The notes beneath the pieces are model-generated. The model made no database searches, was not told where the DNA came from, and worked only from the letters and a program-made list of their open reading frames with translations. Source: Roseburia sp. CAG:309 (GTDB lineage: Bacteria > Bacillota > Clostridia > Lachnospirales > Lachnospiraceae). Taken from it: a stretch of DNA of 9,987 bases. Positions within the stretch are counted from its first letter, which is position 1. Every line of letters starts with the position of its first letter. The stretch covers positions 12,553 through 22,539 of the forward strand of contig FR894014.1 in the NCBI GenBank assembly GCA_000434115.1, given 5' to 3'. Positions 1 through 5,617 of the stretch are shown in pieces. The position numbers were made by a program, and so were the translations under genes.

Positions 1-347
1 GTAGAACCGGACATGGAAAAGGAAATATCCAGCAGATCTTTCCAATATCCTGCGTCCATTACCTGTTTGGGAACGCAACAAACAAAATTGTCCGCTTCAA
101 GCCGACCATAGGTGGCAATCTGATCGGAAAATTCATTATGTAATATATCCGCAATATGTACTAAAATCTGATCCCCTGTCTGCATCCCAAATAAATTATT
201 AAGTACTTTAAATTGTCGAATGTTCCAATAAATCAAACAAAAGTCTATCCCCGGATGTTCTTCTAACAACGACGCTGTGTACTTAAAAAACCCTTTTCGA
301 TTATATATCTTTGTCAGTTCATCAAAAAATAACAGTTCCTCCATCAT
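1..347 (-). CDS. GGDEF-domain protein with degenerate active site (N-terminal part, runs off the window)
   Basis: About 115 N-terminal residues are visible, and the 3' part lies beyond position 1. The translation starts MMEELLFFDELTKIYNRKGF, the usual opening of a GGDEF domain (D-x-LT-x-x-x-NR), and continues with FKVLNNLFG and TGDQIL, matching the family's FKxIND-G and GD blocks. The signature loop reads GRLEADNF (EADNF at residues 84-88) where an active diguanylate cyclase has GGDEF or GGEEF, and the upstream metal-binding Asp position reads WNI. These changes suggest no cyclase activity. Degenerate GGDEF domains like this are common as sensory or regulatory modules in GGDEF-EAL proteins, but whether an EAL domain follows cannot be seen. 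The start at 347 is supported by a GAGGGGG ribosome site 7 nt upstream. There is no N-terminal membrane segment or sensor domain, so the protein begins directly with the GGDEF fold. Loss of activity is inferred from residues only. Confidence 0.8.
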   Translation of the reverse strand, partial: MMEELLFFDELTKIYNRKGFFKYTASLLEEHPGIDFCLIYWNIRQFKVLNNLFGMQTGDQILVHIADILHNEFSDQIATYGRLEADNFVCCVPKQVMDAGYWKDLLDISFSMSGS

Positions 348-394
348 AAATTTACCCCCTCATCATTGTAAAAATCTTACACATCTTATAACAT

Positions 395-423
395 ATTATA
401 CTCGGTTTTCCGTAAAAGTACAA
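395..423 (-). promoter_or_regulatory. Sigma-A-type promoter for the GGDEF gene
   Basis: On the minus strand TTGTAC (423-418) and a perfect TATAAT (400-395) are separated by exactly 17 bp, about 48 bp upstream of the GGDEF start codon. It is arranged back-to-back with the promoter of the gene at 511. Confidence 0.6.
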
Positions 424-445
424 GAAAAATATCACGTGTTTTTTG

Positions 446-474
446 TTTACTTTTTTTCAAGATAGTGTTATAGT
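446..474 (+). promoter_or_regulatory. Sigma-A-type promoter for the surface-protein gene
   Basis: TTTACT (446-451), a 17-bp spacer and TATAGT (469-474) lie 36 bp before the start codon at 511. The -35 match is moderate (4 of 6). The surrounding DNA is T-rich. No riboswitch, in particular no cobalamin element, fits in the short leader that would result. Confidence 0.5.
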
Positions 475-510
475 AAATCTTGGAAAAATAAAATAATAAG
501 GAGGATTCTC

Positions 511-2541
511 ATGAAACAGAGAAAAAAAGTGTGGAGCATATGTCTTGTCATTGCGCTTGTATTTTCATCCATTTTTACATGGAATGAGCCGGCGAAGACA
601 GCTTATGCGAGTGAAACGAAGAAAGAAAAGATTGTCGTATATGTGGCAACAGAGGGGAAGAGTTCCGATGGAACAAAGACCGTGGCAATCGACAAAACCC
701 CGGTTCAGGTGGATGCAGGAACGGATGCATTGACAGCTGTGAAACCGGTTTTGGAAGCCAATGGTTATAATTATAATGAGAAAGAAGGAACTGGATACTA
801 TACAGTCAGCGGTTCCAATGACAAGGCTAATATTGCATCCATTGATGGTATGAAAATGGAACAAGGAACAGATGGAAATTGGAGTTATTGGGCCTTTTAT
901 GTTAATGGAGAGATTTCCAATTTTTATATGGGTGAATATACACTTCAGGATGGTGACGAGATCAGTATGATCTACAGCTACACCTATAAGCCATTTGATG
1001 AAGCCGATGTATTTACAGACGATGCAGCTTTGAATCCGGAGACAGCAGCAATTGAATCCGCTGAGGTTTCTATGAAGCAGGCACAGGCAATTGCCGCAAA
1101 AGAAGTCTATAAGAATGATTTTGCAGACGGACATATCCCCGGATTGGGAAACGTCAACGAATTGTATGTAGTATTTTCCCTTGCCCGTGCGGGATTTGAA
1201 GCACCGGAATTTTACGGAAAAGTGAAGTACAAATTGACACGCCAGCTGAAAGAACTTGCAACGGAAGGAACTACTTATGATGCGGTTACAAAGACGCATA
1301 TAACGGAAGAGACTTTTTCCTCGAAAAAAGTGTCGGAGCAGAGTTTTGCCTATGTAGTTCTTGCAATGACTGCACTTGGTATGGATGCCCGTACGACAGG
1401 CGGCTATGATCTGATTGAAAAGATGGCTTCGAAAAAACTTTATGAGGCAGATAAGAGCAATAACGCAGAACAAATGATGCTTTCTGCTTTTGATTCCGGA
1501 AATTATAAATTGCCGGAAGGGGAAGAATACTGCACAAGAGAGGAACTGGCAGCCAAAATCGTAGAAAATGTAGAGGCGGGAATTATTGCTCCAAATAAGG
1601 ATGGCGCAGTTGCAGCTGATAAAAAGTACGGTTTCTTAGCGCTCGTTGATGACGCTGTTATGGCGGTTCAGCCATTGGCTGCCTATACAGAGGATGCCTC
1701 GGTACAAAAGGCATGTCAGAAGGTGATTCGTTTTGCCGGGAAAATGCAGAATGCCAAGGGATATTATGGGGACTCCGATGCCTCGAATAATGCAGTGACA
1801 GCAGCGCAGGTATTGACGATGCTGGGTGAATTTGGAATAAATCCATTGGTTGAGACAGAAAACGTGGATTTTGTGAAAAATGGACATACACTTGCAGATG
1901 CCATTTTGGAATATATCGATCTGGATCAGGGCAAAATGACGGAAGGTGTTATACAGTTCTCGCCGGTACAGGTTCTGCACGGTATTACATCATTTGTATA
2001 CACAGCAGAAAATGCCGGAGAGACATTGTATCGGGTGAAGACAATTCCGGCAGCCAAGGAGATAACAGAACCATTTGAAGAGGAAAAACCACAGCCGGAT
2101 CCAAGTGCAGCACCATCCGCAGCGCCAAGTGCAAGCCCGAGTGCGGCACCGGCAGCATCACCAAGTGCAAGCCCAAGCGTGGCACCAAGTGTCAGCCCAA
2201 GTTCTGCACCAAATGTAACACCTTCGGACAGCACAAATAAACCGGCAGCAAAGAAAAATCCGGCAAAGAAAAATCCGGCAAAGAAAATTGTGGCTGCAAA
2301 GAAGAAAGTTAATGTTAAAAAAGGAAAAACGGCAAAAATTGTCATTAAGGTTACGGCAAATAATCCGAAACAGGCAACAACCGATACTGTAAAAGTTTCC
2401 GGAAAGAAGATCAAAGTGAAGAAGATCACGAAAAAAGCCGGAAAAATTACGATCAAAGTGAAGGCTTTGAAAAAAGGAAAACGAATCTTAAAGATTAAGG
2501 TTGGAAAAGCAAGTACGAAAGTAACTTTGAATGTACGATAA
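511..2541 (+). CDS. Secreted surface protein: DUF4430/transcobalamin-like domain, alpha/alpha-toroid-like domain, Pro/Ser/Ala linker, lysine-rich C-terminus
   Basis: This is a 676-residue exported protein. A basic start (MKQRKK) and hydrophobic stretch are followed by AYA-S, so signal peptidase would cut near residue 33. Residues about 40-160 look like DUF4430, the beta domain shared with transcobalamin and intrinsic factor, with WSYWAFYVNGE, YMGEYTLQDGDEI and a final YSYTYKP. Residues about 175-510 are helical repeats of the prenyltransferase/terpenoid-cyclase toroid type, with phrases such as QSFAYVVLAMTALGMDA and AVTAAQVLTMLGEFGINPL. Residues about 527-575 form a Pro/Ser/Ala linker, then two AKKNP repeats. 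The last ~95 residues are very rich in Lys and Val, like Ig-like surface domains, and probably sit on the cell wall by charge. No LPXTG anchor or C-terminal membrane segment is present. AAGGAGG at 498-504 sets the start. Corrinoid binding is a possibility from the fold alone; a structural or adhesive role is equally open. Confidence 0.75.
   Translation: MKQRKKVWSICLVIALVFSSIFTWNEPAKTAYASETKKEKIVVYVATEGKSSDGTKTVAIDKTPVQVDAGTDALTAVKPVLEANGYNYNEKEGTGYYTVSGSNDKANIASIDGMKMEQGTDGNWSYWAFYVNGEISNFYMGEYTLQDGDEISMIYSYTYKPFDEADVFTDDAALNPETAAIESAEVSMKQAQAIAAKEVYKNDFADGHIPGLGNVNELYVVFSLARAGFEAPEFYGKVKYKLTRQLKELATEGTTYDAVTKTHITEETFSSKKVSEQSFAYVVLAMTALGMDARTTGGYDLIEKMASKKLYEADKSNNAEQMMLSAFDSGNYKLPEGEEYCTREELAAKIVENVEAGIIAPNKDGAVAADKKYGFLALVDDAVMAVQPLAAYTEDASVQKACQKVIRFAGKMQNAKGYYGDSDASNNAVTAAQVLTMLGEFGINPLVETENVDFVKNGHTLADAILEYIDLDQGKMTEGVIQFSPVQVLHGITSFVYTAENAGETLYRVKTIPAAKEITEPFEEEKPQPDPSAAPSAAPSASPSAAPAASPSASPSVAPSVSPSSAPNVTPSDSTNKPAAKKNPAKKNPAKKIVAAKKKVNVKKGKTAKIVIKVTANNPKQATTDTVKVSGKKIKVKKITKKAGKITIKVKALKKGKRILKIKVGKASTKVTLNVR
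2101..2287 (+). repeat. Low-complexity coding repeats (Pro/Ser/Ala linker and AKKNP repeats)
   Basis: Within the surface-protein gene, degenerate CCA-AGT-GCA units encode PSA/PSASP repeats. The 14-mer CCAAGTGCAAGCCC occurs identically at 2125-2138 and 2161-2174, 36 bp apart. A 15-bp unit (AAAGAAAAATCCGGC) is tandemly duplicated at 2250-2264 and 2265-2279, with a partial third copy to 2287, and encodes AKKNP. All units are multiples of three, so length can change without a frameshift. Confidence 0.8.
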
Positions 2542-2573
2542 AACAATTAAATAACTTGTTTTTGACAAGAGGG

Positions 2574-2611
2574 AAAGGCAGCTGTCAGCACAATAAGACA
2601 GTTGCCTTTTT
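2574..2611 (+). terminator. Intrinsic terminator after the surface-protein gene
   Basis: A 10-bp stem (2577-2586 GGCAGCTGTC with 2597-2606 GACAGTTGCC, one G-U pair) has a 10-nt loop and is followed by TTTTT at 2607-2611. An AAA at 2574-2576 extends the stem and gives TTT in the opposite direction. It could therefore also stop, more weakly, transcripts arriving from the convergent thiamine pyrophosphokinase gene. Confidence 0.85.
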
Positions 2612-2795
2612 GCTGCACAAGTCAGACAAGCACCTTCGATCAAAGGGACAAGCCGGACTGTATGATTCCCACGTTGCCATACACACAATTGGCTAAGCAG
2701 CCATACCTAGTTTATCATAATTTGTCGAAATATAGGGAAATGTATCCACGAAAGGGAAGAAAAGTGTCGTGAGGGGAAGAGGTTTTATTAGCACC
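2612..2795. other. Intergenic stretch between convergent genes, no gene seen
   Basis: No plausible reading frame with a ribosome site, RNA gene or strong terminator is visible. The only structure is weak: a TGGCT/AGCCA mini-hairpin near 2690-2703 and two copies of GCCATAC, neither above chance level in my judgement. Confidence 0.5.
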
Positions 2796-3431
2796 TTACG
2801 GATGCCACAAGATCAACAAAGTACCGGATCCCACGCTGATAATTCCTTTTTTGGCGGTTGTTTCATTGCTTACACCAAGTGGAAATACATTGGTTAGTGT
2901 AACACCATCCACCTCATATTTCATTCCTTTGATTGATACATTTTCGCTGGAATCGCTAAGGGAAAATACGGAAACCATGCCGGTGGCATCTTTTGGAACG
3001 GTAAAACTGCTGTCTTTGATGACGGTAAGAGCATAGGTGTCACCGTATAAAATGCCGGAAGCGCCTTCGCCTGCGAGATAGGTAAGAGACTGGATGTTGG
3101 CAATGGTGTGGTCAAGTCTGCCACCCAGTCCGCCGTAAATGGCAAATTCACGGTAGCCGCGGGAAAGCCCGAGTTTGATGGCGAGCATCATGTCGGTATC
3201 GTCTTTTTCCGGTGGATAGGTCAATTTTTCGCAGATTGCATCGTCCCATAAATCCGGGGAAGTGACGGAGTCAAAGTCGCCCAATACGACATCGGCACGT
3301 AAACCGAGACGGATGAGATAGTCATATCCTCCGTCTGCCGCAATTACCAGATCTTTTGAAGTTAAATCAATGGTGCAGGGAGTAAAATCCCCTGCACCGA
3401 ATATATAACAGGTTTCCATTGTTATGCTCAC
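2796..3431 (-). CDS. thiN: Thiamine pyrophosphokinase (thiamine diphosphokinase)
   Basis: This cytoplasmic enzyme transfers pyrophosphate from ATP to thiamine to give the cofactor thiamine diphosphate. The 211-residue length is normal for the bacterial single-domain family. Numbered from the GTG, diagnostic motifs are ADGGYDYL at 32-39, GDFDS at 51-55, KDDTD at 76-80 (the acidic metal/ATP site) and GGRLDHT at 103-109. The C-terminal beta domain, which would bind thiamine, follows. Two starts are possible. The GTG at 3431 overlaps the TGA of the upstream mrp gene (GTGA) and suggests translational coupling. An ATG at 3419 would remove only four residues, giving METCYIF. Neither has a strong ribosome site. 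In many clostridia this gene lies next to rsgA and rpe, whereas here it is coupled to mrp. No TPP riboswitch was recognised in the upstream DNA of the operon. Confidence 0.9.
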   Translation of the reverse strand: MSITMETCYIFGAGDFTPCTIDLTSKDLVIAADGGYDYLIRLGLRADVVLGDFDSVTSPDLWDDAICEKLTYPPEKDDTDMMLAIKLGLSRGYREFAIYGGLGGRLDHTIANIQSLTYLAGEGASGILYGDTYALTVIKDSSFTVPKDATGMVSVFSLSDSSENVSIKGMKYEVDGVTLTNVFPLGVSNETTAKKGIISVGSGTLLILWHP

Positions 3432-4261
3432 GCTTTCTGTTCTGTGTTTTCAATAATCTTAACAGCATCATCCATGTAAGAAAATTCCAGATCTTCCACA
3501 TTACCGGCATCGACTGCTGCGGTAAGTGCAGGATTGATCGGAAGCTGACTGAGCACAAGAAGATCGTATTTGTCAGCCACTTCTTTTACATGGCTTTCTC
3601 CAAAGATGGAAATTTTCTTTCCGCAGTCCGGACATTCTACATAGCTCATATTTTCTACGATACCAAGTACCGGAACGTCCATCATTTCCGCCATTTTTAC
3701 GGCTTTTCCCACGATCATGGATACGAGATCCTGCGGTGTCGTAACGACGACAATGCCATCAAGCGGCAGTGACTGGAATACGGTAAGCGGTACGTCACCG
3801 GTTCCCGGAGGCATATCGACAAACATATAATCAACATCTTCCCAGAGAACGTCCGTCCAAAACTGTTTGACGGCACCGGCAATGACCGGACCGCGCCAGA
3901 TGACGGGATCGGTTTCGTTTTCCAAAAGAAGGTTGATCGACATAACGTCGATACCGGTCTTTGTCTTAACCGGATAAATGGTATCCTGAGTGCCCTCTGC
4001 TTTTTGCGTCAGACCAAATGCTTTTGGTATGGAAGGCCCCGTGATATCGGCATCCATAATGGCACAATGATATCCTTTGCGGCTGAATGCGACAGCGAGA
4101 AGATCGGTTACCATGGATTTTCCGACACCGCCTTTTCCGCTGACGACACCAATGACTTTCTTTATCGAACTGCCCTCATGTGGGCTTGCTATCAATGATT
4201 GTGGTTGTGCTTCGGAGCAGTTTGAACTGCAGGAAGAGCAATCATGAGTACATTCACTCAT
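3428..4261 (-). CDS. mrp: Mrp/NBP35-family P-loop ATPase, Fe-S cluster carrier (ApbC-like)
   Basis: This 277-residue cytoplasmic ATPase is of the kind that binds an Fe-S cluster, usually at a dimer interface, and passes it to apo-proteins. A deviant Walker A GKGGVGKS lies at 42-49, followed by MDADITGPSIPK (69-80), the Mrp signature, and VDMPPGTGD at 148-156. A C-terminal CPDC motif (Cys210, Cys213) is the expected cluster ligand pair. The first 15 residues hold four cysteines (C4, C8, C11, C15), a small extra cluster-like motif also found in clostridial members and reminiscent of NBP35, though the spacing differs. The N-terminal DUF59 domain of longer Mrp proteins is absent. The start at 4261 is preceded by GTGAGG about 8 nt away. 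It is the first gene of a two-gene unit, with its TGA inside the start of the thiamine pyrophosphokinase gene. Function is inferred from the family. Confidence 0.9.
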   Translation of the reverse strand: MSECTHDCSSCSSNCSEAQPQSLIASPHEGSSIKKVIGVVSGKGGVGKSMVTDLLAVAFSRKGYHCAIMDADITGPSIPKAFGLTQKAEGTQDTIYPVKTKTGIDVMSINLLLENETDPVIWRGPVIAGAVKQFWTDVLWEDVDYMFVDMPPGTGDVPLTVFQSLPLDGIVVVTTPQDLVSMIVGKAVKMAEMMDVPVLGIVENMSYVECPDCGKKISIFGESHVKEVADKYDLLVLSQLPINPALTAAVDAGNVEDLEFSYMDDAVKIIENTEQKA

Positions 4262-4304
4262 TTTCTATTCCTCACTTTCTAAAATGGTTTTCAATGGGGT
4301 TGAC

Positions 4305-4334
4305 CCTTCTAATAATGTATACTTTATTAGAAGG
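4305..4334. repeat. Perfect 11-bp inverted repeat over the mrp promoter, putative operator
   Basis: CCTTCTAATAA (4305-4315) and TTATTAGAAGG (4324-4334) are exact reverse complements separated by 8 bp. Half-site centres are 19 bp apart, nearly two helical turns, which suits a symmetric dimeric or tetrameric regulator. On either strand no T-run follows, and the stem is AT-rich, so a terminator for the pucR-like gene ending at 4356 is less likely. The repeat covers the -10 and part of the spacer of the mrp promoter, the position of a repressor site. I could not match it to a known consensus (CIRCE, Fur/PerR, Rex, LexA, NrdR and IscR do not fit). Confidence 0.6.
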
Positions 4335-4342
4335 TTTGTCAA
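4314..4342 (-). promoter_or_regulatory. Presumed promoter of the mrp-thiN operon
   Basis: On the minus strand a perfect TTGACA (4342-4337) is followed after 17 bp by TACATT (4319-4314). An alternative -10, TATACA, would have a 15-bp spacer. The ATG of mrp is about 52 bp downstream. The -10 lies inside a perfect inverted repeat, which suggests regulated initiation. Confidence 0.5.
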
Positions 4343-4355
4343 GATGCAGTTGGCC

Positions 4356-5429
4356 TCAACTCAGGTTTTCCCATACTTCCGGCGCAGTGGCCGAAAGTAC
4401 ATCATAGATGTGAAACGCAAGTTCGTATTCGCAGCATTGTGCCAGAGAGTCAAAGTCGGCGGCAAGCAGTTCTTTGATCTTTCCAATGCGGTAATTTACG
4501 GTGTTTCGATGAGTATAGACCACTTTGGCGGCTGCCTGTACACTTTTCCCGTGTTCGAGGTAGAGGCGGAGCAGGGAAAAATAATCCGTGTGGTGCTTTT
4601 TGTCATAACTTAGGAGCGGGCGCAAAAGCGGCATAGACAGGGCAATTAGGGAAGAGGTGTCGGGAATGGAAAATACAGTGCGGTAAAGACCAATTTCTTC
4701 ATAAGAAACGACCGGCTGATTTTTGATCCGGCTGACTAAATAGGCTTCGTATGCCTGACGGTGTGCAGTATACAGCGAGGAAAGGTCGTTGCAGACAGTA
4801 ATCCCGTAGGAAAAAGGATGGGGGGTGTCCGAAAACTCGCCCGGAAAAAAGATGCCGTAATACAGATCATTCATGGGGAGAGAATGCGTGGCGGATGGGA
4901 TGGGGTCGCGGCTTGCCGTGATATGATAGGTGTCGCCGGTCTGACAGCCGTAGCGGGCAAGGAGGGCAAGTGCACTTTCGTCTGCGGGAGATGAAAAAAG
5001 CAGTTTCTCAAAAGCACTCTCAATCTGTGAGCGGATATTTCGCTGGATCGTAATCTCATTGCAATACTGCTCCATAAGATCGGCAATGTGAATTTTCCAC
5101 GGCATCGTAAAAAGCGGCAGGGAATTTTCGTCACAGTAGGAGATGAGCGACAGAGGGATTTTCGTGATATAATGTCCGACATTGAGCAGGAGTCCGCAGG
5201 CCTGTTTTCTTTTTAATGACGCAGCAAAGGCGAGGAGAGTCTGCTCCGAGTGGATCGACATGCCGGTTGTGATGACAAGTTCGCCACCACGCAGAAAGTC
5301 CGTATTTTCAATATCTTCCATTAGGTAAACCCACGAAATATCAGCGTGAAGTCCTGCGTTTCCGGCAAGCTGTGTCAGCTGATAGCGCGTGGAAGTTTTT
5401 CGGATAAAATAATGCAGTGAATATGACAT
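4356..5429 (-). CDS. PucR-family transcriptional regulator, probable controller of the divergent GABA genes
   Basis: This 357-residue cytoplasmic DNA-binding protein has an N-terminal PucR-type ligand domain at about residues 5-125 (LRGGELVITTGMSIH, the family's GGE-LVLTTG block). A middle region of the CdaR/PucR kind follows. The C-terminal PucR helix-turn-helix starts around residue 275, with LRLYLEHGKSVQAAAK and the diagnostic HRNTVNYRIGKI beginning at residue 307. PucR-like proteins usually activate or repress genes for nitrogen-compound catabolism in response to a pathway metabolite. The gene is divergent from the aminotransferase/4-hydroxybutyrate dehydrogenase pair, with their promoters in one 188-bp gap, so GABA, succinate semialdehyde or a related compound is the likely signal. 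This is inferred from position. A GGAG ribosome site 8 nt before the ATG at 5429 supports the start. The HTH shows no obvious damage. Confidence 0.85.
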   Translation of the reverse strand: MSYSLHYFIRKTSTRYQLTQLAGNAGLHADISWVYLMEDIENTDFLRGGELVITTGMSIHSEQTLLAFAASLKRKQACGLLLNVGHYITKIPLSLISYCDENSLPLFTMPWKIHIADLMEQYCNEITIQRNIRSQIESAFEKLLFSSPADESALALLARYGCQTGDTYHITASRDPIPSATHSLPMNDLYYGIFFPGEFSDTPHPFSYGITVCNDLSSLYTAHRQAYEAYLVSRIKNQPVVSYEEIGLYRTVFSIPDTSSLIALSMPLLRPLLSYDKKHHTDYFSLLRLYLEHGKSVQAAAKVVYTHRNTVNYRIGKIKELLAADFDSLAQCCEYELAFHIYDVLSATAPEVWENLS

Positions 5430-5461
5430 GATACAAACTCCTTTCCATTCTCGTTTTCTTT

Positions 5462-5490
5462 AGTGTAACAGAGTAAAAAATGAAAATCAA
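5462..5490 (-). promoter_or_regulatory. Promoter of the PucR-family gene
   Basis: Minus strand TTGATT (5490-5485), 17-bp spacer, TACACT (5467-5462), about 33 bp before the start codon at 5429. It is divergent from the aminotransferase promoter, with the two -35 boxes about 55 bp apart, which leaves room for a shared operator. Confidence 0.55.
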
Positions 5491-5544
5491 TAAAATTTTT
5501 GTCATTCAGCACAAAAAGCAAATAAAAATTTAGGCCGGGAAACG

Positions 5545-5573
5545 TTGTGTATGTAAAAAAATTGTGCTAGTAT
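5545..5573 (+). promoter_or_regulatory. Promoter of the aminotransferase/4-hydroxybutyrate dehydrogenase operon
   Basis: TTGTGT (5545-5550), 17-bp spacer, TAGTAT (5568-5573). The sequence TTGTGCT (5562-5568), touching the -10, is an inverted copy of AGCACAA at 5508-5514. This pair could be regulator half-sites, although 7-bp matches may arise by chance. The GTG at 5564, an alternative upstream start for the aminotransferase, lies within this promoter and is therefore unlikely to be used. Confidence 0.5.
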
Positions 5574-5617
5574 CTGAAACAACAAACAAAACCACTCACA
5601 GAACGGAGGAATTTATT

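Noticed and set aside
277..465. Plus-strand frame of 62 codons in the 5' region
   Set aside because: It overlaps the GGDEF gene start and both divergent promoters. The protein text is low complexity without a start signal.
565..1473. Long open frame antisense to the surface-protein gene (302 codons)
   Set aside because: Its translation is Cys/His/Ile-rich with no recognisable domain and no ribosome site. It mirrors the codon bias of the well-supported gene on the other strand.
2101..2287. Repeats considered as CRISPR or a mobile-element terminus
   Set aside because: They are in-frame codon repeats inside a secreted protein's linker, with no spacers and no regular repeat length.
1926..2546. 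Hydrophobic antisense frame (206 codons) resembling a membrane protein
   Set aside because: The Phe/Ala/Leu-rich text is simply the complement of the Lys-rich and Pro/Ser/Ala-rich coding repeats.
2677..2705. tRNA-like or small RNA element between the convergent genes
   Set aside because: There is only a 5-bp mini-hairpin and a 7-bp direct repeat, with no cloverleaf, T-loop or terminator of its own.
4262..4355. TPP riboswitch upstream of mrp-thiN
   Set aside because: I could not find the conserved thi-box sequences, and the leader is filled by the palindrome and promoter.
5564..5617. Upstream GTG start for the aminotransferase
   Set aside because: It lies within the likely -10 region, has no ribosome site, and adds residues unlike the family, whereas ATG 5618 has GGAGGA at 7 nt.
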